Position numbers and translations under genes: made by a program | Assembly: GCA_963578705.1 (NCBI GenBank) | Contig: CAUZDT010000017.1 | Span: forward strand, 1-21,314 | Origin: UBA8886 sp963578705 | GTDB taxonomy: Archaea > Thermoplasmatota > Poseidoniia > MGIII > CG-Epi1 | DNA: 21,314 nucleotides | Direction of reading: 5' to 3' | Notes under the pieces: generated by a model | Told to the model about the DNA's origin: nothing | Databases searched by the model: none | What the model saw: the letters and a program-made list of their open reading frames with translations, nothing else | In this document: positions 15,324-21,314 of the stretch, piece by piece | Position numbering within the stretch: the stretch's first letter is position 1 | Layout of the letters: every line of letters begins with the position of its first letter

Positions 15324-15877
15324 ATGTCACAACTACTACAGTAGGACCGCTACGTCATCCGCGAGAAGTTCTGGAAGTTCTTCGGCAACAAGCTCTGGCT
15401 ACGCGACGAGCAGGGCCAGCTCCATGGCTTCTGCAAGCAGAAGGCGTTCAAACTGAAGGAAGATATCCGGCTCTACAGCGACGAGTCGATGACCGATGAG
15501 CTGCTGAAAATCAGCGCTCGCAGCATCATCGATGTCTGGGGCGGCTACGACATCACCGACTCGCGCAACGGCGAACCGCTCGGCTCGGCGCGCCGCAAGG
15601 CGCTGAAGTCCATCCTGCGCGACAACTGGACGCTCTTCGACCCGGCCGGAAACGAAATCGGTTCATTGGTCGAGGACAGTGCCGGAATGGCACTGGTCCG
15701 CCGCTTCATCCCTCTCGGCGCACTGGTCCCACAGAAGTTCCACATTGATGTGGCTGGCGCAAGCCAGCCGGTCACGTTGCGACAGAAATTCAACCCCTTC
15801 ATCCGGCGGCTGGTCGTGGACATCCCCCCGGCCATCCGCTCGACCGGCGTTTCATCGCCGCCATTGAGGGGCGGTAG
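15324..15877 (+). pseudogene. LURP-one/scramblase-like gene, interrupted by an amber codon and a 1-nt deletion
   Basis: The frame beginning at ATG 15324 reads MSQLLQ, then TAG (15342-15344), then DRYVIREKFWKFFGNKLW. It continues unbroken with the features of LURP-one-related proteins: KQKAFKLKEDIRLY, ARSIIDVWGGYDITDSRNG, ALKSILRDNW and LVRRFIPLGALVPQKFHI. Relatives have a sense codon where the TAG lies. Near the end the frame slips. One missing base in the six-C run 15824-15829 would join VVDIPP to GHPLDRRFIAAIEGR and a TAG at 15875-15877, which is the expected family C-terminus. Uncorrected, the frame runs to 15941 into the convergent gene; corrected, it stops 2 nt before it. The nearest intact start is an ATG at 15489, which would lose the first strands. 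The lesions could be real decay, sequencing error or recoding. The family fold is a 12-stranded beta-barrel; its function is unclear. Confidence 0.75.
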
Positions 15878-15879
15878 GG

Positions 15880-16338
15880 TTAGAGATACGACTTCTCTTC
15901 CCGCAGTCGCCACGTTATCAGTAGCAGCCAGCCGCCCATGAAGAGCTCGCTGCCCGCCAGCGCGATGAATAGCGGACGGTTAGCGTCCGGCTCGTCCAGC
16001 GGCTCCTCCCAGCTGGCGACGACCCACAGCTGCTGCCGCTCGACGCTGCCGTCGCTGTAAGTGGCGGTGCAGGTGACGTTGTAGGCTCCCGCCGCGTGGA
16101 TGACATGGCTCACCTCGCGCGAGGAGTTCCAGCGGCTGCCCGGCCCCGTCACATCACGGCCGAAATCCCACTCGACGGTCGCGTCGACCGACGCCAGCGC
16201 GCTGAAGATGACTTCGTCGCCAGCTTCGATGAAGAGCAGTCGTGCCTCGCCGTTGGCGCTCGCATCGAGTTCGCCTGTGGCAGCCGGGAGCAGGAATAGC
16301 GCGAGCAGCAGCAGGGTGCTACAGCTGGACCTGCCCAT
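15880..16338 (-). CDS. Membrane-anchored single PKD-domain protein
   Basis: A 152-residue protein with a signal peptide (TLLLLALFLLPAATG, residues 8-22) and one PKD-like domain (about residues 30-108, with ATVEWDFGRDV and HAAGAYNVTCTATYSDGS as core motifs). A C-terminal membrane helix (123-143, LFIALAGSELFMGGWLLLIT) is followed by a basic cytoplasmic tail (WRLREEKSYL). The domain would face outside. Possible N-glycosylation sites are NSS (71) and NVT (87). The start at 16338 lies within the last 20 bases of the csl4 gene. The frame is open further upstream, but those residues would precede the signal peptide. Function is unknown; it is an odd companion to the information-processing genes. Confidence 0.75.
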   Translation of the reverse strand: MGRSSCSTLLLLALFLLPAATGELDASANGEARLLFIEAGDEVIFSALASVDATVEWDFGRDVTGPGSRWNSSREVSHVIHAAGAYNVTCTATYSDGSVERQQLWVVASWEEPLDEPDANRPLFIALAGSELFMGGWLLLITWRLREEKSYL

Positions 16339-16873
16339 ACTCGCTGGAGAGCTTGCGCGCTTCCGTCTTGCGGCACTCGCCGCAGAAGAGCTCACCGTCG
16401 ACCACTTTCAGGTGGTCGCGGCAGCCGCCGCAGCGCGCGCTGACAACACCATCACTGCCAGACTTGGTGTTGAGCTTCAGCGCCGGCTTGGTTTCGTCAA
16501 CCCGCGCCTGGACAAGGTCGTTGACGCTGTAGACGTCATTGGTGTTGGAAACGTAATCCTCGGACATGCGCGAGACGTGCAGCGAGCCCATGACCCACGT
16601 GCCAACCTGCCGTGAATTGCCCTTGACGCGCACGACCTCGATGGTTGCCATTGACTCGCGCAGCGACTGGATGCGCCCCAGCACTCGGTCACCGACGTGG
16701 AATTCTAGCGGCACCGAAACAACCGGTTTCACCCGCAGTTCGGTGTGCTCCTCGTCGCGCACCAGTTCGCCGGTCAGTGCCGCGAACAGCTCGCCGTCAC
16801 GCTCGTAGACGCCCGGTCCGGGCATGTATTCCATCGCACTCGCAAGTCGGTCTCCCGGCAGTCTCAGGCTCAT
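16319..16873 (-). CDS. csl4: Exosome complex RNA-binding protein Csl4
   Basis: A 184-residue Csl4, one of the RNA-binding cap subunits of the archaeal RNA exosome (with Rrp4, on the Rrp41/42 ring). The N-terminal domain has the conserved LPGDRLASAMEYMPGPGVYE start. The S1 domain begins near residue 60 (GDRVLGRIQSLRESMATIEV) and includes GSLHVSRMSEDYV. The C-terminal zinc ribbon has cysteines 148, 151, 164 and 167 (CGGC and CGEC). The ATG at 16873 overlaps the methyltransferase stop (ATGA). A longer upstream frame is rejected because the family N-terminus begins here. In archaea csl4 is often found next to a methyltransferase gene like this one, as seen here. Confidence 0.95.
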   Translation of the reverse strand: MSLRLPGDRLASAMEYMPGPGVYERDGELFAALTGELVRDEEHTELRVKPVVSVPLEFHVGDRVLGRIQSLRESMATIEVVRVKGNSRQVGTWVMGSLHVSRMSEDYVSNTNDVYSVNDLVQARVDETKPALKLNTKSGSDGVVSARCGGCRDHLKVVDGELFCGECRKTEARKLSSEYGQVQL

Positions 16874-17481
16874 CGCGCGCCGACCGGGTGCAGGTGATAA
16901 AGGGTTCCCTCGACCGTTTTCCGCTCGCGCGTGTGGTGCTGCATGGTCCGCTCCAGCTTCAGGCCAACAGGCCACGCGCCCGTGACGGCACCGCCGAGCT
17001 GCTCGACGTAGCGGCGCAGGAAGCGGTCGCTGACCGCCGGCTGGATGGACCAGATGCTGTTCGCAGTCTCGAGTGCAGCCTGCAGGAACGGTCGGTCAGC
17101 ACCGGGTCGCTGTGCACCCCAGGGTGGGTTCATCACTATAGTATCAACCTGCTGCGTCCAGTTCTCGACCGGCTCGCAGCGCCACTCCACCGTCAGACCA
17201 GCGTCAGCCGCCGCCCCGCGCGCGACCGCCAGCGCCGCCTCGTCCAGCTCCACCCCGATTACCTGCGCGCCGAGGAACGCCGCGCCGAGCGCTAGCCGAC
17301 CAGTACCGCACCCCAGGTCGGCAACGCTGCCGACGAGGTCGCCCGACTGCCAGGCGCGCTCGAGCAGTTCGAGCGCCGCGGTTGGCGGCGTTGGGTACTG
17401 CTCCAACTCGCGCTGTGGGTCGGGGAAGCCGGGAATCGCGCGTAGCAGTCTGTCCAGTCTCTGGCGCGGAAAGCGGCTCAC
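16870..17481 (-). CDS. METTL5-like SAM-dependent methyltransferase
   Basis: A 203-residue Rossmann-fold methyltransferase similar to archaeal METTL5 homologues. It has the N-terminal LEQYPTPP element (residues 26-33), the SAM-binding loop DLGCGTG (55-61), the acidic GVELD after strand 2, and the N6-adenine/amino-type catalytic motif NPPW (118-121). Human METTL5 makes m6A in 18S rRNA. An rRNA or other nucleic-acid target is expected here but not shown. The start is taken as GTG at 17481 because it overlaps the MCM stop as GTGA. A TTG at 17496 would add five residues and overlap MCM by 19 bases. The gene overlaps csl4 by four bases, so the three are likely translated together. Confidence 0.88.
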   Translation of the reverse strand: MSRFPRQRLDRLLRAIPGFPDPQRELEQYPTPPTAALELLERAWQSGDLVGSVADLGCGTGRLALGAAFLGAQVIGVELDEAALAVARGAAADAGLTVEWRCEPVENWTQQVDTIVMNPPWGAQRPGADRPFLQAALETANSIWSIQPAVSDRFLRRYVEQLGGAVTGAWPVGLKLERTMQHHTRERKTVEGTLYHLHPVGAR

Positions 17482-19718
17482 CTGACGAGATGCCAACGTC
17501 CCGTTCCCGTTTTTGGTTCGTGAATCCGTCCGTCTAGACTCATCTCCTCCAGATACTTCTCCCCCTTGTTGCGAGAGAAGCCCTGTTCTTCGAAATGGTC
17601 CAAGATTTCCAGCATGTCGGCGCCCTCTGCGCCTGCCTTCCGGATGAAGTTTAAAATTAGCGTCAGCGGGCTCTCCTCGTGCTGCCGCTGCTTTGGGGTC
17701 AGGCCGTCGAAGGCCATGTCGATATCGCCGTGGAGTGTGATGGTGAGGAACAGCGTCAGCATCTCGATGGCGTGGTCGGCGTTCTCTGACCCGACGGTGT
17801 GCGAAAGGTGCATGCGCGCGTCCGCCTCTGCCAGCCGGATTAGCGACTCAAGCTGCCGCGGGGTAATCGGAAATACCTGCTCTTCTTCCTCGCCGCGCTG
17901 CTGGTAAGACCTGCGCATCGAGGTGTAGTGGTCCTTCAGCTTCTGCTGCGCCTGCGGCGTCATCACCGGTCGCAGCTTGCGCGCGTAGCCGACGTAGAGC
18001 CGCAGCAGTTCGCGCGAAATCGCCGGCTGGAGCTCGCGTTCCTCAAGCTCGGTATCTGCACCGCTGCCGATCAGCTCGCCGGCGCGGTGCGACTCGAGAA
18101 TCCGCGTCGCCAATTCGGCGTCACGCTTGGGGTCGGGCGTGTCCTGGATTATGAAGAAAATATCGAAACGGCTCAGCAATGTGACGGGCATATTCACCTG
18201 CCCCGGCAGCGGGAGGGTCTTGTCGAAGCGGCTCCGCTTGGGATTGGCTGCTGCGAGCAATGAACACTTCGCGTGCAGCTGCGCGTTGATGCCGGCCTTG
18301 GCAATCGTCACCGTCTGCTGCTCCATCGCCTCGTGCATCGCCGACCGGTCATTCTCATCCATCTTATCAATCTCGTCAATACACGCCAGCCCCCCGCTCG
18401 CCAGCACTAGCGTCCCCGCCTCAAGCGTCCAGCGCCCTTCGCCGAACTCGTCGCGGACCGCCGCCGCGGTGAGGCCGGCCGCCGACGAGGACTTGCCGGT
18501 TGCCATTACCCCGCGCGGCGCCAGCCGCGCGGCCGCCCGCAACAGCTGCGACTTGGCGACGCCGGGGTCACCCATCATCAGCACGTGGATGTCGCCGCGG
18601 ATGCGGGTACCATCGGGAAGATGCTTGTCGACGCCGCCGAAGAGCTGCATCGCAATCGCCTCTTTTTGCCACTTCATGCCGTAAATCGAGGGCGCTATCG
18701 AGTTGATGATGCGCTCGCGCAGGTCGGGGTGGCGCGACAACTCGAGGATTTGCTCCATCTCCTCCTCGGTTGGCTCGAGATTTTCCGCCTCCGCTTCGCG
18801 CTCGTCAATCGAGTGCGCGTAGAGGTAGACGTCGAACTCGGTCCGCGCCCGTCGCCCGGTATACTGCGCGCGCGTCCGCATCACTCCCACGACCGCAATC
18901 CGGTCGCCGGGATGCGCCTGCGCCGCGAGTGAGCTCTCGACGAAAATCGTCAGCCGTTCCGGCTGTGCACCGGGCGGGAGGTCCTCGGGGAACTCCTGCA
19001 GCTCCAGCTTGTGCGAGTCGATGAACTGCGACTGCTCCTCGCGCAGCTGAAATTCGGTGCACTTGCACCCCTCGCCGATGCACTTGTTCGGCTCGCGCAG
19101 CGTGAAGAAATCCTGAATGACCCGCTGCCGGTGCCGCTCCCAGTTGCACTCGAAAAGCCCCACCTCCATGCGCGGGCGGACCGGCAGCGACTTGCGCACC
19201 AGCCCCCGCACCTTGACCATGCGGTAGAGGTGCTCCTTGCGCAGGTCCCGGATTTCCTCCTGATAGAGCTGGTCCGGGATTTCGAGCGGCGCGACGTCGA
19301 GCGTAATATCGGTGCGATGCTCCTCGCGCACGCGCTCCTGCGCCTCGTCGCTGATGAATTCCTTGACAACTTCGCGCGCTGCCTTCAGCGTGTTCTCGAG
19401 GTTCCAGAGCAGGTTATTCGAGAGCCGCGGGTGGAAGTCGGTAACATCTTCCCATGTGACGAAGACTGCCTTGTCACCTTTGGGATAGACCTGCGCCACA
19501 GATTCAATCTGGTCACCGTAGGTCGGCACCCGGTCCAGGTCGACACCGCTGCCGCCGCAGACCGGGCACTTGCGCCCCCCGTCACTGCCGCTACTGCAGG
19601 CGGGGCAGCGCGGTATCGGGGCGCGCACGCCGTTGCTGTCAATCGGCCGGAAACGGGTGTCCTGGAAGAACGAGCGCCAGAGTTCGACAAGCTCTTCATT
19701 GGGTATGTCGCGAGGCAA
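17478..19718 (-). CDS. mcm: Replicative DNA helicase MCM
   Basis: A 746-residue minichromosome maintenance helicase, which forms the hexamer that unwinds DNA at the fork. The N-terminal part has a helical domain and an OB fold with a zinc site around Cys191, Cys213 and Cys218/220. The AAA+ core has Walker A GDPGVAKS (383-390), Walker B CIDEIDKMDE (446-455), sensor 1 AAANP (489-493) and arginine finger LSRFD (515-519). A winged-helix domain ends the protein. It is longer than most archaeal MCMs (about 650-700) partly through an insert at about residues 31-65. That insert has two CxxC pairs (38/41 and 51/54, CPAC and CPVCGGSG). The start is TTG at 19718: no ATG or GTG lies between it and an upstream stop, and a TATA-like box sits 28.5 nt before it. 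No intein is present. Confidence 0.96.
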   Translation of the reverse strand: MPRDIPNEELVELWRSFFQDTRFRPIDSNGVRAPIPRCPACSSGSDGGRKCPVCGGSGVDLDRVPTYGDQIESVAQVYPKGDKAVFVTWEDVTDFHPRLSNNLLWNLENTLKAAREVVKEFISDEAQERVREEHRTDITLDVAPLEIPDQLYQEEIRDLRKEHLYRMVKVRGLVRKSLPVRPRMEVGLFECNWERHRQRVIQDFFTLREPNKCIGEGCKCTEFQLREEQSQFIDSHKLELQEFPEDLPPGAQPERLTIFVESSLAAQAHPGDRIAVVGVMRTRAQYTGRRARTEFDVYLYAHSIDEREAEAENLEPTEEEMEQILELSRHPDLRERIINSIAPSIYGMKWQKEAIAMQLFGGVDKHLPDGTRIRGDIHVLMMGDPGVAKSQLLRAAARLAPRGVMATGKSSSAAGLTAAAVRDEFGEGRWTLEAGTLVLASGGLACIDEIDKMDENDRSAMHEAMEQQTVTIAKAGINAQLHAKCSLLAAANPKRSRFDKTLPLPGQVNMPVTLLSRFDIFFIIQDTPDPKRDAELATRILESHRAGELIGSGADTELEERELQPAISRELLRLYVGYARKLRPVMTPQAQQKLKDHYTSMRRSYQQRGEEEEQVFPITPRQLESLIRLAEADARMHLSHTVGSENADHAIEMLTLFLTITLHGDIDMAFDGLTPKQRQHEESPLTLILNFIRKAGAEGADMLEILDHFEEQGFSRNKGEKYLEEMSLDGRIHEPKTGTGRWHLVR

Positions 19719-19742
19719 GGACCAACCAGATATTAGCGGGTG

Positions 19743-19750
19743 TTAAAATA
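19743..19750 (-). promoter_or_regulatory. TATA-like box for mcm
   Basis: TATTTTAA on the minus strand, in the 41-base gap between the TPR gene stop and the mcm TTG start. Its centre is 28.5 nt from the TTG, giving a leader of about 0-3 nt. A second AT patch (TAATAT, 19730-19735) is too close to the start to act as the box. Confidence 0.5.
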
Positions 19751-19759
19751 TTATCCGGT

Positions 19760-20674
19760 TCACCCGCCGAAAATGCGACTGATGAATCCTTTCGGCTTGG
19801 CAGCCTCGATATCGGACAGCACCCCGATGCGCCCATCCTTGGCAACGGCGAAGTTGGGATTAATCTCGAGCGCCTTGTCGAATGCCTCCAGGGCGCCCGG
19901 CAGGTCCTCCTGCGATTTCCAGAGCACGGTGCCCTTGTTGACCCAGGTATCGATGACAAACGAGTTGAGCTCCAGCGCGCTGTCGAACGCTGCCAGCGCC
20001 TCTTCGGGTTTATCTAGCCGGAAGAGCAGCACGCCATGGTTGCGGTGGAGCGTGTCGTCCTTGGGGTGCATCCTGACTGCGTGTTCGGCCACCTTGAGCG
20101 CCTCCTCCAACTTGTCCTGCTCCATCAGCACGACTATCAGGTCGCCGTGTGCCTCCTTGAAGTCGGGCTGCGCGTCGATGGCGCGCTCGTAGCACTTGCC
20201 GGCGTCCTTGTACTTCTTCAGCAGCTGTAGCGTCTGCCCCTTGTTGTACCACGCCTCGGCGTCCTTGGAATCGATGCGCAGCAGCGCGTTCCAGCACTTG
20301 TCCGCCTGCCCGTATTTCTTCAGCTTGGTCAGCAATACTCCCAGCGCCTTCCAGGTCTCCGTATCTTTTGGCGCGCGCAGTGAAGCCATCTGGTAAGCCT
20401 TGATGGCTTCCTCGTAATCGCCGAAGACCTCGAGCACGTCGCCCTTGCCTTTCAGCGCCTCGGCATTGTCGGGATTGGCGAGCAGTGCCCCCTCGAAAGT
20501 GCTGCGGGCGCTGTCAATCTCGCCCTGCATGAACTGCACCTTTCCCAGCTCGACCTTCATCTGCGCGTTCCGGGGGTTGTTGCGCAGCCCCCCCTCGAGC
20601 AGGTTCGAGGCCGCCTCGAGGTCGCCGTTGTAGAGCAGTTTTGCGAGTTGTTTCCGCCAGTTGACCTGCGCCAT
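19760..20674 (-). CDS. TPR-repeat protein
   Basis: A 304-residue soluble protein made almost entirely of about eight tetratricopeptide repeats of 34 residues. The repeat spacing is clear from the Pro that ends successive units (NNPRNA, ANPDNA, RAPKDT, DSKDAE, AQPDFK, MHPKDD, INPNFA) and from the G-x-L/Y and A-x-x-x-Y/F-x-x-A-L helix pattern (for example ALGVLLTKLKKYGQADKCWNAL). TPR superhelices bind other proteins; no partner is visible. The C-terminal tail (KPKGFISRIFGG) is basic with a hydrophobic end. It begins three bases after the V4R gene stop, so it is in an operon with that gene and the small GTPase, upstream of mcm. Confidence 0.92.
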   Translation of the reverse strand: MAQVNWRKQLAKLLYNGDLEAASNLLEGGLRNNPRNAQMKVELGKVQFMQGEIDSARSTFEGALLANPDNAEALKGKGDVLEVFGDYEEAIKAYQMASLRAPKDTETWKALGVLLTKLKKYGQADKCWNALLRIDSKDAEAWYNKGQTLQLLKKYKDAGKCYERAIDAQPDFKEAHGDLIVVLMEQDKLEEALKVAEHAVRMHPKDDTLHRNHGVLLFRLDKPEEALAAFDSALELNSFVIDTWVNKGTVLWKSQEDLPGALEAFDKALEINPNFAVAKDGRIGVLSDIEAAKPKGFISRIFGG

Positions 20675-20677
20675 CAG

Positions 20678-21127
20678 TTACACCGGGTTGAAAGTGAAGA
20701 CACGTGTATCCTCGCCAACCGAACTCTCTTCCACGCTATAAGGATGTTGCATGATGCCCTTGAGCACACCCGCAATACAGCCAGAGGTGAAGTTGCAGGG
20801 CTCTGAAATCCCGACGACGTTTACCTCGAGCAGGCTCTCCACCTTGCAAACCACCCTTTCGGGAGTCGCCTCGAGGACGAACAGCAGGCCGAGGCCCGCT
20901 TCGGCCCACGCCCGGTTGAGCAGGGCGTCGATCTGCCCCGTGTCGCCCGAGTAGTTGGCGGCGAGACTCTCGCCGACGGTTTCGCCACAGCGGAAGAACG
21001 CCTTCTGGCCCTCAACCTCGCCGAGCCCCTCAGTCAGCTCTTTCAAGAGCGTCTTGAGGAAACTGCTTGGCAGCACCAGGATGTCGGCAGTCTGGGCGCC
21101 TAGGTCCGAGTCGTAGAAGTCTTCCAT
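20678..21127 (-). CDS. V4R (4-vinyl reductase/Bet3-fold) domain protein
   Basis: A 149-residue protein whose body matches the V4R domain pattern. A helical front part (SSFLKTLLKELTEGLG, GQKAFFRCGETVGESLA) is followed by the strand pair AGLGLLFVLEATPERVVCKV, the hallmark EPCNFTSGCIAGVLKGIM (109-126, normally pxChxxxGxxxG) and a final strand (VEESSVGEDTRVFTF). The Cys usually found near the end of the domain is replaced here (DTRVF). V4R proteins bind small ligands or act as scaffolds, and the fold is shared with the Bet3-type subunits of TRAPP, an activator of Rab GTPases. The gene starts 16 nt after a Ras/Rab-like GTPase gene and ends three nt before a TPR gene. The function is unknown; a partnership with the GTPase is inference. 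Confidence 0.8.
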   Translation of the reverse strand: MEDFYDSDLGAQTADILVLPSSFLKTLLKELTEGLGEVEGQKAFFRCGETVGESLAANYSGDTGQIDALLNRAWAEAGLGLLFVLEATPERVVCKVESLLEVNVVGISEPCNFTSGCIAGVLKGIMQHPYSVEESSVGEDTRVFTFNPV

Positions 21128-21143
21128 CGGGCAAGCCGCCCGT

Positions 21144-21314
21144 CTACCCTATCCCCTCGACCATCTGCGAAGCGATGCTCTGGAAAGCGTCGTTGACGTT
21201 CCGGCCATCCTTGGCAGAAGTGAGGAGGAAAGACGCATTCAGCTTGTTGGAGACTTCCTGCATTTCCTTGTCGCCGAAGAGCGCCTGATCCATCAGGTCG
21301 CACTTGTTGGCGAG
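21144..21314 (-). CDS. Ras/Rab-like small GTPase, C-terminal part only
   Basis: The last 56 codons of a gene whose start lies beyond the right edge of the window. The fragment opens in the G4 motif, LANKCDL (NKxD at residues 3-6 of the fragment), and has the G5 motif TSAKDGRNVNDAF (32-44), as in Ras, Rab and related small GTPases. The P-loop and switch regions are outside the window, so the subfamily cannot be fixed. The C-terminus (QMVEGIG) has no cysteine, so there is no prenylation signal. The TAG stop is at 21144-21146. The V4R gene follows after 16 nt and the TPR gene after that, probably on one mRNA. Confidence 0.82.
   Translation of the reverse strand, partial: LANKCDLMDQALFGDKEMQEVSNKLNASFLLTSAKDGRNVNDAFQSIASQMVEGIG

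Noticed and set aside
15878..15941. C-terminal extension of the LURP-one-like frame to 15941
   Set aside because: The residues after VVDIPP do not fit the family, and the extension overlaps the convergent gene; the shifted frame gives the expected ending and a stop at 15877.
16874..16975. Upstream extension of csl4 by 34 residues
   Set aside because: It overlaps the methyltransferase gene, has no family similarity, and Csl4 proteins start at the MSLRLPGDRL-type N-terminus.
17482..17496. TTG at 17496 as start of the METTL5-like methyltransferase
   Set aside because: GTG at 17481 makes the GTGA overlap typical of coupled genes here; the TTG would need a 19-base overlap with mcm.
17478..19718. 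Possible intein in mcm, a common intein host
   Set aside because: All AAA+ motifs lie at normal spacing and no intein splice-site blocks are seen.

Overview
This is about 21.3 kb of GC-rich archaeal DNA, densely packed with genes. The archaeal assignment rests on an MCM replicative helicase, the exosome subunit Csl4, a GPN-loop GTPase, an archaeal METTL5-type methyltransferase, surface proteins ending in archaeosortase-like C-terminal anchors, and AT-rich TATA-like boxes about 24-28 nt upstream of start codons. The gene mix (clostripain-like secreted peptidase, CARDB and PKD surface proteins, AIM24 proteins, a bacterial-type methylcrotonyl-CoA carboxylase operon) suggests a marine Thermoplasmatota lineage such as Poseidoniales (Marine Group II) or a relative. 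That taxonomic placement is inference.

Layout. (1) 1-2122, minus strand: a secreted C11 (clostripain-like) peptidase cut by the window edge, and a six-helix-type membrane protein, each with its own TATA box. (2) 2152-4829, minus: an operon of three tandem AIM24-family paralogues followed by a family-5 uracil-DNA glycosylase, joined by 1-bp overlaps or a 1-nt gap. (3) 4914-8602, plus: a divergent pair of coupled genes, a 969-residue CARDB-repeat surface protein and a GPN-loop GTPase. (4) 8632-12952, plus: a leucine-catabolism operon with a LiuC-type enoyl-CoA hydratase, then methylcrotonyl-CoA carboxylase as three genes (biotin carboxylase, biotin carrier, carboxyltransferase). (5) 12984-13342, plus: two overlapping tiny genes of unknown function. 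(6) 13431-15877, plus: a PKD-repeat surface protein and a LURP-one-like gene carrying an in-frame amber codon and a 1-nt deletion. (7) 15880-21314, minus: a long, tightly spaced information-processing cluster, in transcription order: Ras/Rab-like small GTPase (cut by the edge), V4R-domain protein, TPR protein, MCM helicase, METTL5-like methyltransferase, Csl4, and a membrane-anchored PKD-domain protein.

How it fits together. Translational coupling (TGATG or GTGA junctions) is used throughout, and genes without a close upstream neighbour mostly begin about 25 nt after a TATA-like box with no Shine-Dalgarno, the signature of leaderless transcripts. The most notable points are the small GTPase next to a V4R (Bet3/TRAPP-fold) protein and a TPR protein, the extra N-terminal zinc-finger-like insert in MCM, the doubly broken LURP-one-like gene, and the AIM24 triplet. 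No tRNA, rRNA, CRISPR array, insertion sequence or integrase was recognised by eye. No stretch over 300 bases lacks a gene.
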